From assembly GCF_000720725.1 (NCBI RefSeq), contig NZ_JOCQ01000010.1:62001-126000 (forward strand): DNA of 64,000 nucleotides, given 5' to 3'. The stretch is from Streptomyces rimosus subsp. rimosus. GTDB lineage: Bacteria > Actinomycetota > Actinomycetes > Streptomycetales > Streptomycetaceae. A program made the translations under genes and the position numbers. Every line of letters starts with the position of its first letter. Position 1 is the stretch's first letter. Of this stretch, positions 8,601-20,700 are shown in pieces. Below the pieces are notes generated by a model. The model was not told the origin of the DNA, did no database searches, and saw only the letters and a list, made by a program, of their open reading frames with translations.

Positions 8601-11600
8601 GTGCTCGCCGGTGGCGAGGGTGCCGGTGGCGTGCCGGGTCCAGGGCTCGTCCGGCTTGGCCTGGGGCCGTGTGAAGAACTGGATCTGCCGGTTGCCCTCG
8701 TCATCGGGGGCGCCGACCGACACCTGGAGCACCAGGGCCGCGCCGTCGGTGAGGTGCAGCGGTGTGTCGAGGGTCAGCTCGGCGATCCGGTCGCAGTCGA
8801 ACCGGTCCCCGGCGCTGACGGCCAGCTCGATGAACCCGGCGGCCGGGAAGACGGTCGCGCCGCCTGCCACGTGGTCCTTGAGCCAGGGGTGGGTCTCCGC
8901 CGACAGCCGGCTGGTGAACAGCGTGCCGCCGCCGTCCGCCAGCGGCACCGCGGCGCCGAGCAGCGGGTGTTCGGTGGGCAGCAGGCCCGCCGAGGTGACG
9001 TCGCCTGCCAGGGCCCGGCGCTTCGGCCAGTACCGCTGACGCTGGAACGGGTAGGTGGGCAGGTCGGCGCGGCGGGCTCCGGTGCCGTCGAAGATCCGGG
9101 CCCAGTCCGCTTCGACCCCGGCGACGTGCAGCTGCGCCAGGGTGGTGAGCAGGGCCGTCTCTTCGGGGTGGTCCTTGCGCAGGGCGCTGACGGTGACGGG
9201 GGCGCCGTCCACGTTGTGCGGGACCATGCCCGTCAGCGCTCCGTCGAGGCCCAGCTCCAGGAAGGCCGAGACGTCCTCGTCGGCCAGGGTGCGGACCGCG
9301 TCGGCGAAGCGGACGGGCTCGCGGACGTTGCGGACCCAGTAGTCGGCGGAGCGCATCAGCTCCTCCGGGGCGCGCCCGCCGGTCACGGTCGAGACGAGCG
9401 GGATGCGCGGCTCCTGGTAGGACAGGCCCTCGGCGACCTGGCGGAACTCGTCCAGGATCGGGTCCATCAGCGGGCAGTGGCCGGCGACCTGCACCGCCAC
9501 CTGCCGCGTCTTGCGGCCCTCGGCGGCGAACGCGTCGGTGAGACGCTGGGTGGCGGGCCCGTCGCCGGCGATGACGACGGACTCCGGTCCGTTGACCGCC
9601 GCGATCGAGACACCGTCGGTCAGCCGCGCGGTCACGTCCTTCTCGCTCGCCTGGACCGCCACCATGATGGCGCCCCGGCCCTCCAGGGTGCCCATCAGCC
9701 GCCCGCGGGCGGCCACCAGGGTGCAGGCGTCCTTGAGCGAAAGGACCCCGGCGACGTGTGCGGCGGCGATCTCGCCGAACGAGTGCCCGCCGACGAAGTC
9801 GGGCCGTACGCCCCAGGATTCGACCAGGCGGAACAGCGCCACCTGGATGGCGAACATGGCCGGCTGGGTGAACCGGGTTTGGTCCAGCCGCTCCGCGTCG
9901 GTGCGGATCACCTCGCGCAGCTCGTCGTCGAAGTGGGCCAGTACCGCGTCCAGGGCCTCGGCGAACACCGGGAACCGGTCGTACAGTTCGCGGCCCATTC
10001 CGACCCGCTGTCCGCCCTGGCCCGGGAAGAGCATCGCCAGCGAGCGGTCCTCGGCGGTGCCGCGGGCGATCTCCTGGCCGTCCAGCAGCACCGCGCGGTG
10101 CGCGAACAGCGGCCGCCCGGTGGCCAGCGAGAAGCCCACGTCAACGGGCGCGAGTTCGGGCCTCTCGGCGACCCATTCCCGGAGCTGTTCGATCCCGTCG
10201 TCCAGTGCCTGGGACGACTTGCCCGAGACGAGCCACGGGACGGCCTGCGGCTCGACGGGCCGGGTCTCCGGGACCGGCCGCCCGGCGCCCGCCGGTGCCT
10301 GTTCGAGGATGGCGTGGGCGTTGGTGCCGCTCATGCCGAACGAGGAGACCGCGCCGCGGCGCGGGCGTCCGGTGTCCGGCCAGTCGGTCTGCTCGGTCAG
10401 GAGCTTGACGTCTCCCGCCGTCCAGTCGACGTGCGAGGAGGGCGTGTCGATGTGCAGGGAGCGCGGCAGTACGCCGTGCCGCAGCGCCATGACCATCTTG
10501 ATGACGCCGGAGACACCGGCCGCCGCCATGGTGTGGCCGATATTCGACTTCAGCGAGCCGAGCAGCAGCGGCTGCCCCTCGGGCCGGTCCTGGCCGTAGG
10601 TGGCGAGCAGCGCCTGCGCCTCGATCGGGTCGCCGAGCGAGGTGCCGGTGCCGTGCGCCTCGACCGCGTCCACCTCGTCCGTGGACAGCCCGGCGTTCGC
10701 CAGGGCCTGGCCGATGACGCGCTGCTGGGAGGGGCCGTTGGGCGCGGTCAGGCCGTTGGAGGCGCCGTCCTGGTTGACGGCGGAGCCGCGGACGACGGCC
10801 AGGATCTCGTGGCCGTTGCGGAGGGCGTCGGACTGCCGCTCCAGTACGAGGACGCCCACGCCCTCGGCCCAGCTCGTGCCGTCGGCGTCGTCGGAGAACG
10901 CCTTGCACCGGCCGTCCGTCGCCAGCGCGCCCTGCCGGCTGAACCCGGCGATGCTCATCGGCGTGGACAGCAGCGTCACACCGCCGGCCAGCGCGAGCGA
11001 GCACTCGCCGTTGCGCAGGGCGTGGGTCGCCAGGTGGAGGGAGACCAGCGAGGACGAGCACGCGGTGTCGACGGTGACGGCCGGGCCCTCCAGGCCGAAG
11101 GTGTAGGACAGCCGCCCGGACAGGACGCTGCCCGCGAGCCCGGTGCTGGCGTGGGCCTCCACGTCCTCGGCGGAGTTCATCAGGATGCTGGCGTAGTCGG
11201 AGCCGCTGGTGCCGACGAAGACGCCGGTCTCGGTGCCCCGCAGGGACACCGGGTCGATGCCGGCCCGTTCGACGGCCTCCCAGGAGGTCTCCAGCATCAG
11301 CCGCTGCTGCGGGTCCATCGCCATGGCCTCGCGCGGGGAGATGCCGAAGAACGGGGCGTCGAAGTCGCCGAGGCCGTCCAGGAAGCCGCCCCTGGACGCG
11401 GAGCTGCGGCCCTGGTCGCCCTCGGCCCCGCCGAGCAGGGTCTCCAGGTCCCAGCCGCGGTCGGTCGGGAAGGCGGAGATGCCGTCGCGCCCGTCGGTGA
11501 CGAGCCGCCACAGGTCCTCGGGGGACCGCACGCCGCCGGGCAGCCGGCAGGACATGCCGACGATGACGACCGGGTCGTCGGCGGACGCCGTGCTGACCGC

Positions 11601-14600
11601 GGTGGCGGGGCGGGCCTCGCCCTGCTCGTCGAGCAGGACGGCGATGAGGTGGTCGGCGAGTACGACGGGGTTCGGGTAGTCGAAGACGAGGGTGGCGGGC
11701 AGCCGCAGGCCGGTGGCGGTGGACAGACGGTTACGGAGTTCGACGGCGGTCAGCGAGTCGAAGCCCAGGTCGTTGAAGTCGCGCCGGGTGTCGATGGCCT
11801 TGGCGGAGGCGTGCCCGAGCACGGCGGCGGCCTCGGTGCGTACGAGGTCGACCGTGAAGGCGCTCCGCTCGTCCCGGCCCAGCTCCGTCAGCCGTCGGGT
11901 GAGCCGCGCCGCCGCGGCGGCACCGCCCGCGGAGCCCGCTGCCGTACGGCGGGCGCCCTTGACCAGGCCGCGCAGCACCGGCGGTACGACGCCGCGGCCC
12001 CGGGCGCCGGTGGCGAGGGGGCCGACCGGGGCGAGGTGCGCCGCGTCGGTCGCGGTGGCGGCGTCGAACAGCGCCACTCCCCGCTCGGCCGACAGCGGCG
12101 GCACGTCCAGCGACGGGATCCGCTCCGGGTCGGACGGCGTCCGGGTGGCCCCGTCCGCCGCCCAGGCGCCCCACGCGAGGGACTGGGCGGGCAGGCCGAG
12201 GGCCGTACGGTGCCGGGCGAGCGCGTCGAGGAAGACGTTGCCCGCGGCGTGGTTGCCGTGAACGGCGCTGCCCATGACGCCCGAGACGGACGAATACAGC
12301 ACGAACGCGGCGAGGTCGAGGTCCTTGGTGGCCTCGTGCAGGTGCCAGGCCGCGTCCGCCTTCGGGCGCAGCACGGCCGACAGCCGCTCGGGCGTCAGCG
12401 AGGACACCTCGGCACCGTCGAGGGTGCCGGTGGTGTGGACGACGGCGGTCAGCGGGTGCGCGGCGGGCACCGCGTCGAGCGCGGCGGCCACCGCGGCGCG
12501 GTCGGCCGGGTCGCAGGCGGTGATGGTCACTTCGGCGCCGTGTGCGGCGAGTTCCGCGTGCAGTTCGATGGCGCCGGGCGCGTCCGGGCCGCTGGGGCCG
12601 GTCAGCAGCAGGTGCCGTACGCCCCGCTCGGCCACCAGGTGCCGGGCCAGCTCGGCGCCCGGGCCCTCCGTACCGCCCGTGATCAGGACCGTGCCGTCCG
12701 GGTTCCACGCCCGGGGCAGCGTCAGCACGATCTTCCCTACGTGCTGCGCCCGGCTCATGAACCGGAACGCCTCGGGGGCCCGTCGCACGTCCCACGTCGT
12801 CACCGGCAGCGGGCGGATCTTCTCGGCGGCGAACAGCTCCAGCAGTTCGCCGAGCATGTCCCGGGTGCGCTCCGGACCCGCCTCCGCGAGGTCGAAGGCG
12901 CGGTAGCGCACTCCGGCGGCGGACCCGGGGTCACGGAGGTCCGTCTGGCCCATCTCCAGGAAGTGGCCGCCGGGGGCGGTCAGCCGCAGGGAGGCGTCGA
13001 TGAATTCGCCCGTGAGGGCGTTCAGCACGACGTCCACGCCGCGGCCTTCGGTGACCGCCCGGAACCGCTCCTCGAAGTCGGTGGTCCGGGAGGAGGCGAT
13101 GTGGTCGTCGGCGACGCCCAGTTCGCGCAGCGTGTCCCACTTGCCCTCACTGGCCGTGGCGAACACCTCGGCACCGAAGTGCCGGGCCAGCTGGATCGCC
13201 GCCATGCCCACGCCGCCGGCTCCGGCGTGCACCAGGACCGACTGGCCGGGGCGGAGACCGGCGAGGTCCTTGAGGGCGTAGTACGCGGTCAGGAAGACCA
13301 TCGGCACGGAGGCGGCCTCGGTGGCCGACCAGCCCTCGGGGATGCGGGCCAGCAGTCGCGCGTCGGCGACGGCCTCCGGGCCGAAGCCGCCGAAGACCAG
13401 GCCCGTCACGCGGTCCCCGGGGTGCAGGTCCTGCACGCCGGGTCCGGTCTCGGTCACCACGCCGGCGGCCTCGGCGCCCAGCACCCCGGCGTCGCCCGGG
13501 TACATGTCCAGGGCGTCCAGCACGTCGCGGAAGTTGACGCCCGCGGCCTGGACCTGGATGCGGACCCGGCCCTCGGTGAGCGGTTCCCGGACCTCCGGGC
13601 AGGGGGCGAGGGTGAGGTTGTCCAGGCTGCCCTTGGCCGTACTGGCCAGCCGCCACGGTGCCTTGAGGGGCGGGAGCAGGCCGGCGCCGCTGCCGAGGGG
13701 AGCCAGCCGCGGCACTCGAACGGCGCCGTCGCGGACCACAAACTGGGCGTCGTCGGTGGCCAGCAGCCCCGGGAGCGCCGCGAGCACTCCGGCCGGGTCG
13801 CCGTCTTCGAGGTCCAGGAGGACGAAGCGTCCGGGGTTCTCGGTCTGCGCCGAGCGCACCAGACCCCACACCGCGGCTGCCGCCACATCCCGTACGGGCT
13901 CGCCCTCGTCGGCGGAGACGGCGCCGCGCGTGACGAACACCAGGCGCGTGGTGTCGGAGTCCTCCCGGCCCGCCCACTCGTGGAGCAGGCCCAGGACCCG
14001 GGCGGTGAGTTCGTGCGCCGCGGCGGGCACGTCGTCGCCCGTGCCGCCGGACACGGAGGCCAGTACGAAGTCCTCGTCCCCGGTGAGATCCGCGAGGGAG
14101 GCTACCGACGCGCCCACCGCGAGTGCGTCGTCGCCCAGGGACACGCACCGGGTCTCGGCGGGCTGTACCTCGGGCGCCGCCACCCAGTCGAGCGACAGCA
14201 GCCCGTCGTACTCCACGCCCGGACGCGTCGCCAACGCCCCGCCGAAGCCGTCGGCTCGACCGCGCAGGACAAGCGCCTCGGCGGACAGGACGGGTGCGCC
14301 CTCGACGTCGACGGCCGCGACGGACACCGTGTCGTCACCGGTCTTCACCACGCGGGCCCGCAGCACCGACGCTCCCCCGGCGTGCAGCGACACACCGCGC
14401 CAGGCGGACGGCAGGAGGAGTTCGTTCTCGCCGACCCCGGCCATGCGGTGGGACTGGAGCACCGCGTCCAGCAGTGCGGGGTGGATCCCGAACGATCCGG
14501 CCTCCTCGGCCACCTGGCCGGGCAGCGCCGCCTCGACGAAGATCTCGTCGCCGCGCCGCCATACCGAGCGCAGGCCCTGGAAGGCCGGGCCGTAGCCGGT

Positions 14601-17600
14601 CCCGTCGTAGAAGCCCTCCAGGTCCACGACCACGGCGCCCTCCGGCGGCCAGGCCGCGGAGCCGATGTCCGCGATCCGTTCGCCGCTGGTCAGGGTGCCC
14701 TGGGCGTGCTGCGTCCACGGCTCGTCGGCCGCGGCGCCCTCGGCCCGCGAGTACACCGAGACCGTACGGGCGCCCGCCTCGTCGGGAGCGCCGACCAGCA
14801 CCTGGACCTGGGCGGCGCTCTCCTCGGTGAGCTCCAGCGGGGCGAGCAGGGCGAACTCCTCGATCCGGTCGCAGCCGGCCTGGTCACCGGCGCGCAGGGC
14901 CAGTTCCAGGAAGCCGGTGGCCGGGAAGAGGACGCTGCCGCCCAGGACGTGGTCGGTCAGCCACGGGTACGTCTGCGTCGACAGCCGGCCGGTGAACAGC
15001 ACCTCGCCGGAGTCGGCGAGGGTGAGGGTCACGCCCAGCAGCGGGTGCTCCGCCGGAAGGAGCCCGGCGCCCGTCACGTCCCCGGAGAGCGCGGCGGGGC
15101 GGGGCCAGTACCGCTCGTGCTGGAAGGGGTACGTGGGCAGCTCCACGCGGCGCGCGCCGGTGCCGGCGAACCACGTCGCCCAGTCCACCGTCACACCCGT
15201 GACGTGCAGCCGCGCCAGCGCGGTCAGCAGTGCCGACTCCTCGGAGCGGTCCTTGCGCAGGGCGCTGACGAAGACCGCGGCCTCGTCCGCACCGTGCTGG
15301 GCCATCGCCGTCAGCACGCCGTCCGGCCCCAGCTCCAGGAAGACGGACGCTCCTTCGGCCTCCAGGGCGCGGACGCCGTCCGCGAAGCGCACCGTCTCGC
15401 GTACGTGGCGGACCCAGTACCCGGGCGAGCACACCAGCTCGTCGTCGGCGAGGTCCCCGGTCACGTTCGAGACGAGCGGGATCTGCGGAGCCTTGAACGA
15501 CAGGCCCTCGGCCACCTGCCGGAAGTCTTCCAGCATCGGGTCCATCAGCGGCGAGTGGAAGGCGTGGCTCACCGACAGGCGCTGCGTCTTACGGCCCTCG
15601 GCCGCCAGCCCCTCGGCGATCCGCAGAACCCCGGACTCCTCCCCCGCGAGCACCACTGCCTGCGGGCCGTTGACCGCGGCGATCGACACCCCGTCGACCA
15701 GCCGCCCGGTCACCTCGTCCTCGGTGGCCTGCACGGCCACCATGGCGCCGCCCGCGGGCAGCGCCTGCATCAGCCGTGCCCGCGCCGCGACGAGCGCACA
15801 CGCGTCTTCGAGCGACAGCACCCCGGCCACGTGTGCGGCGACGATCTCGCCGATGGAGTGACCGGCCACGAAGTCGGGGCGGAGGCCCAGGGACTCGGCC
15901 AGGCGGAACAGCGCCACCTCGACGGCGAACAGCGCCGGCTCGCGCCCTGGCCCGAGAACAGCACCGCCAGCTTCCCGTCGGTCTCCTGGGCGAAGCCCTT
16001 CGCCGCCTCGACGGTTTCGCCGTCCTCGGACAGCAGGACCGCGCGGTGCTCCAGGTGCGCCCGGGTGGTCGCCAGGGAGAATCCCAGGTCGACGGGCGAC
16101 AGGCCGGTCAGCGCGGTGATCTGCTCGCGCTGTGCGGCCAGGGCTTCCTCGGACCTGGCGGAGACCAGCCACGGCACGACCTCCGGTACGACCGTCACGG
16201 CCTCCGGAGCGGCTTCCGCGACGGTGTCCGCAGCGGTCTTCGGCTCGCTCCCGTCCTGCTCGCCGGAGTCCTCGGCCGATGCCTCGGCGGACTCTTCGGC
16301 GACCGGTGCCGGGGCCTGCTCAAGGATGACGTGGGCGTTGGTGCCGCTGATGCCGAACGACGACACACCGGCCCGCCGCGGACGGCCGGCCTCGGGCCAC
16401 GCGCGGGACTCCGTCAGCAGCTCGACCGCGCCGGACGCCCAGTCCACGTGCGACGACGGCACATCGGCGTACAGCGTCTTCGGCAGGACGCCGTGCCGCA
16501 GCGCCAGGACCATCTTGATGAGTCCCGCCGCACCGGCCGCGGCCTGCGTGTGGCCGAGGTTGGACTTCACCGAGCCCAGCAGCAGCGGCCGTTCCGGGTC
16601 GCGGTCCTGGCCGTACGCGGCCAGCAGGGCCTGCGCCTCGATCGGGTCGCCCAGGGTGGTGCCGGTGCCGTGCGCCTCGACGGCGTCCACGTCCGCGGGG
16701 GTGAGGCCGGCGCTCGCCAGCGCCTGCTGGATCACCCGCTGCTGGGAGGGGCCGTTGGGCGCCATCAGACCGTTGGAGGCGCCGTCCTGGTTGACGGCCG
16801 AACCGCGGACGACGGCCAGGATCTCGTGGCCGTTGCGGCGGGCGTCGGAAAGGCGCTCGACCACGACGATGCCCACGCCCTCGGACCATCCGGTGCCGTC
16901 GGCGTCGTCGGAGAACGCCTTGCACCGGCCGTCGGACGCCAGCCCGCCCTGCCGGGTGAATCCGGCGAAGCTCATCGGCGTCGACATCACCGTGACACCG
17001 CCGGCCAGCGCCAGCGTGCACTCGCCGTTGCGCAGCGCGTGGGCCGCCAGGTGCAGCGAGACGAGGGAGGAGGAGCAGGCGGTGTCGACGGTGAGGGCCG
17101 GGCCTTCCAGGCCGAAGCTGTAGGCGAGCCGGCCGGACAGGATGCTGCCCGCGAGGCCGGTGCTGCCGTGGCCCTCGATGTCCTCGCGGGAGTTCAGCAC
17201 CGCGTTGATGTAGTCGACGCCGCTGGTGCCGACGAAGACGCCGGTGCGGCTGCCGCGCAGGGACACCGGGTCGATGCCGGCGCGTTCGAACGCCTCCCAG
17301 GAGGTCTCCAGCAGGATGCGCTGCTGGGGGTCCATCGCCACGGCCTCGCGGGGCGAGATGCCGAAGAAGGCCGCGTCGAACGAGGCGGCGTCCACGAAGC
17401 CGCCTTCGGCGGTGGCGCTGCTGCCGCCGCCCTCACCGCTGAGAATGTCGAGGTTCCAGCCACGGTCCGCCGGGAAGGCCGAGATGCCGTCACGGCCGTC
17501 GTCCAGCATCCGCCAGAGCTCTTCCGGCGACCGCACGCCCCCCGGCAGCCGGCAGGACATGCCGACGATGGCTATCGGCTCCTGCTTGGCGGACTCTGCC

Positions 17601-17680
17601 TCCCGAAGCCGTTGGCGGGTCTGGTGCAAGTCGTTCGTGACCCACTTGAGGTAGTCAACGAGCTTCTTGTCGTTCGGCAT
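5619..17680 (-). CDS. Type I modular PKS, extension modules 12-13 with terminal thioesterase; frameshifted at 15940/15941
   Basis: Starts at ATG 17678-17680 after GGAAGG (8-nt spacing), 36 nt downstream of the module 11 gene, and ends in TGA at 5619-5621. The two halves are in different frames: the first is open from 17680 to 15770, the second continues from about 15945 to 5619. Comparison with the intact AT at 22.3 kb shows 145 nt missing at 15940/15941. Order: docking helix (residues 1-32), module 12 KS-AT-DH-ER-KR-ACP, module 13 KS-AT-DH-KR-ACP, TE. The TE has GHSSGG, an Asp in LLDS and a His in DADHF, and should release and cyclise the macrolactone. As written, only KS12 and part of AT12 would be made from the start codon. 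The break may be an assembly error, because the affected segment is repeated in the cluster. Confidence 0.88.
5640..6330 (-). other. Terminal macrolactone-forming thioesterase (TE) domain
   Basis: An alpha/beta-hydrolase domain closes the assembly line after ACP13 (Ser at 6651-6653 in GLDSL). The nucleophile motif GHSSGG lies near 6070-6085, followed by LLDSVS and a C-terminal DADHFSMM with the catalytic His. Its position at the protein end marks module 13 as the last extension module. Confidence 0.9.
6540..11580 (-). other. PKS extension module 13: KS-AT(ethylmalonyl-type)-DH(altered)-KR(B)-ACP
   Basis: KS about 11580-10310 (Cys at 11058-11060), AT about 10200-9050 (GHSFGEI, Ser at 9780-9782), DH about 8990-8180, KR about 7610-7060 (TGATGGLG, LDDG, catalytic Tyr present), ACP about 6750-6560. 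Where malonyl ATs read HAFHS, this AT reads VAGHC near 9473-9487, a pattern known from ethylmalonyl-CoA-selective ATs. In the DH the usual LLDAALH reads LLEAALH (Glu codon 8391-8393). Expected outcome: a 2-ethyl branch and, if the DH is inactive, a retained 3-hydroxyl. Confidence 0.85.
11640..17578 (-). other. PKS extension module 12: KS-AT(malonyl, broken)-DH-ER-KR(inactive)-ACP
   Basis: KS about 17578-16315 (Cys202 at 17075-17077), AT about 16140-15120 with the frameshift, HAFHS motif near 15560, DH about 15060-14270 (DHVLGGSVLFP and LLDAVLQ intact), ER about 13615-12725 (HAGAGGVGMAA intact), KR about 12705-12160, ACP with Ser at 11754-11756. The KR is degenerate: TGGTEGPGA instead of TGGTGGLGG, LDG instead of LDD, and GNHAAGN instead of GNYAAGN, so the catalytic Tyr is His. 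Without ketoreduction the intact DH and ER have no substrate, so a keto group is expected (C5 in the inferred product). Confidence 0.87.
15940..15941 (-). other. Frameshift point: 145-nt deletion in the AT12 coding region
   Basis: The sequence jumps from agcgccggct to cgcgccctgg. In the module 11 AT the same flanking words are separated by 145 nt (22303-22447). Loss of 145 nt shifts the frame by one and removes the segment between the GQG motif and the PALFAVEVALF motif. The same left boundary is used by the 123-nt deletion in AT9 at 31681/31682. Confidence 0.85.
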
Positions 17681-17716
17681 GACTGGAACCTTCCGTGTAT
17701 GTGCTGGGGGCCGGAT

Positions 17717-20700
17717 TCAGCGAGCGCTGTGCCGGCCGAGCTCGTTGTCGATGAAGGCGAAGATCTCGTCGGTGCTGGCGGCCTCGATCCGCTCGGCGAC
17801 CTGCTCCCCGTCCTCCTCCGCCGGGGCTCCGCGCCAGGTGTCCAGGAGCTGCGCCAGGCGCCCGGCGACGGCGGCCCTGGTGCGGGCGTCGGGCTCGCCG
17901 GCGGCGAGTGCGGCGTCGAGCCGGTCGAGCTCCGCGAGGAGGTCCGGGCCCGCGTCGGACTCGTCCACGAGCTGCGAGACGAGGTGGCCGGCGAGTGCGA
18001 GGGGGTTGGGGTAGTCGAAGACGAGGGTGGCGGTCAGCCGCAGACCGGTGGCGGTGGACAGCCGGTTGCGGAGCTCGACCGAGGTCAGCGAGTCGAAGCC
18101 CAGGTCGTTGAACTCCCGCCGGGTGTCGACGGCCTTGGCCGAGGCGTGCCCGAGCACGGCCGCCGCCTCGGTCCGTACGAGGTCGGTCAGCATCCGCGTG
18201 CGCTCCTCCGGGCGCGCCTCGCGCAGCCGCTGGGCGAGTGTCGCGGCCGCTTCGGTGCCGCCCGCGCCGCCTGCCGCCGTACGGCGGGCGCCCTTGATCA
18301 GGTTCCGCAGGACCGGCGGTACGGCACCGCGGTCCCGGGCGCCGGTGGCGAGGGGGCCGACCGTGATGAGGTGCGCCGCGTCGGTCGTGGTGGCGGCGTC
18401 GAACAGGGCCAGTCCCTGCTCGACGGTCAGGGGCGCGGCTCCGGAGGAGGCGATCCGCTGGACGTCGGCGTCCGAGAGGGTGGCGGTCATGCCTCCGCTC
18501 GGGGCCCAGGCGCCCCAGGCCAGGGAGTGGGCGGGCAGGCCCTGGGCCGTACGGTGCCGGGCGAGCGCGTCGAGGAAGACGTTGCCCGCGGCGTAGTTGC
18601 CCTGGCCCGCGCCGCCGAGGATGCCCGAGACGGACGAGTACATGACGAACGCGGCGAGACCGAGATCCTTGGTGGCCTCGTGCAGATGCCATGCCGCGTC
18701 CACCTTCGGGCGCAGGACGGCCGACAGGCGCTCGGGCGTCAAGGACGCCACCACGCCGTCGTCCAGGACACCGGCGGTGTGGACCACCGCGGTCAGCGGG
18801 TGCGCGGCGGGCACCGAAGCCACCATCTCCGCGGCCGCTTCCCGGTCGGCGACGTCGCCCGCGACGATGGTCACCTCGGCGCCGTGGGCGGCCAGTTCCG
18901 CACGCAGTTCCTGCGCGCCCGCCGCCTCGGGGCCGCTGCGGCTGGCCAGCAGCAGGTGCCGTACGCCCCGCTCGGCCACCAGGTGCCGGGCCAGCTCGCC
19001 GCCCAGGCCGCCCGTACCGCCGGTGATCAGCACCGTGCCGTCCGGGTCCCAGGCGCGCGGCAGCGTCAGCACGATCTTCCCGACGTGCTGCGCCCGGCTC
19101 ATGAACCGGAACGCCTCCGGCGCACGCCGGACGTCCCAGGTCACCACCGGCAGCGGGCGGATGGTGTCCGCCGCGAACAGCTCCAGCAGTTCGTTCAGCA
19201 TCCCCTGTACGCGGTCGGGGCCCGCGTCGGCGAGGTCGAACGCCTTGTAGTTCACCGGGGCGGCGGACTCGGGGTCGCGGATGTCCGTCTTGCCCATCTC
19301 CAGGAAGTGGCCGCCGGGGGCGGTCAGCCGCAGGGAGGCGTCGACGAATTCACCCGCCAGGGCGTTGAGCACCACGTCCACGCCACGGCCACCGGTGACC
19401 GCCCGGAACCGCTCCTCGAAGTCCGTGGTCCGGGAGGAGGCGATGTGGTCGTCGGCGACACCCAGCTCGCGCAGCGTGTCCCACTTGCCCTCACTGGCCG
19501 TGGCGAACACCTCGGCCCCGAAGTGCCGGGCCAGCTGGATCGCCGCCATACCGACGCCGCCGGCTCCGGCGTGCACGAGAATCGACTGGCCGGGCTGAAG
19601 GCCGGCGAGGTCCTTCAAGGCGTAGAGCGCGGTCAGGAAGACCAGCGGTACCGATGCCGCGTCCTCGGGTGTCCAGCCCTCGGGGATACGGGTCAGCAGC
19701 CGCTGATCGGTCACCCCGACCGGTCCGTAACCGCCGAAGACCATGCCCATCACGCGGTCTCCCGGGCGCAGTCCGTGCACACCGGGACCTGTTCCGGTCA
19801 CCACACCGGCGGCCTCGGCGCCCAGCAGCCCGGCCTCGCCCGGGTACATGCCCAGGGCGTTCAGGACGTCGCGGAAGTTGACGCCCGCGGCCTGGACATC
19901 GATGCGGACCTGGCCCTCGGTGAGCGGGTCCAGGATGTCCGGGCACGGCGCGAGGACCAGGTTGTCCAGACTGCCCTTGGCCGCGCTGTCCAGCCGCCAC
20001 GGCACGTCGGCGGGCGGCAGCAGGCCCGCGCCGCCGCTGAGGGAGGCCAGCCGTGCCACCCGGACAGCGCCGTCGCGGACCACGAACTGTGCGTCGTCGG
20101 TGGCCAGCAGCCCCGGGAGTTCCGCGAGAACGTCCGTCAGACCGCCGTCTTCGAGGTCGTCGCCGTCGTCGAGATCCAGGAGGACGAAGCGTCCGGGGTT
20201 CTCGGTCTGCGCCGAGCGCACCAGGCCCCACACCGCGGCCGCAGCCATATCCCGTACGGGCTCGCCCTCGTCGGCGGATACGGCGCCGCGCGTGACGAAC
20301 ACCAGGCGCGTGGCGCCGGATTCCTCCCGGCCGAGCCAGTCCTGGAGCACGCCCAGGGCCCGGGCCGTCACCTCGTGGGCCATGGCGGGCACGTCGTCGT
20401 CCGTACCGCCGGACACGGGGACCAGCACCAGGTCCTCGTCCCCCGTCAGGTCCGCGAGGGATGCGACCGACGCGCCCACTCGGAGGTCGTCGTCGCCCAG
20501 GGACACGCACCGGATATCGGCGGGCTGCACCTCGGGCGCCGCCACCCAGTCCAGCGACAGGAGCGTTCCGTGTTCCGTGCCGCGCTGTCCCGCCGGCCGG
20601 CCGGCTCCGGGGTTCTGGTAGGCCCGTATCACCATCGCCTCGGCGGACAGGACGGGCGCGCCCTCGACATCGACGGCCGTGATGGACACCGAGTCCTCAC

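Noticed and set aside
15961..16172. An independent start at 16172 for the second part of the module 12-13 PKS
   Set aside because: The first 70 or so codons of that frame are a shadow of the linker and AT N-terminus; similarity begins only after the deletion point, so this is one interrupted gene.
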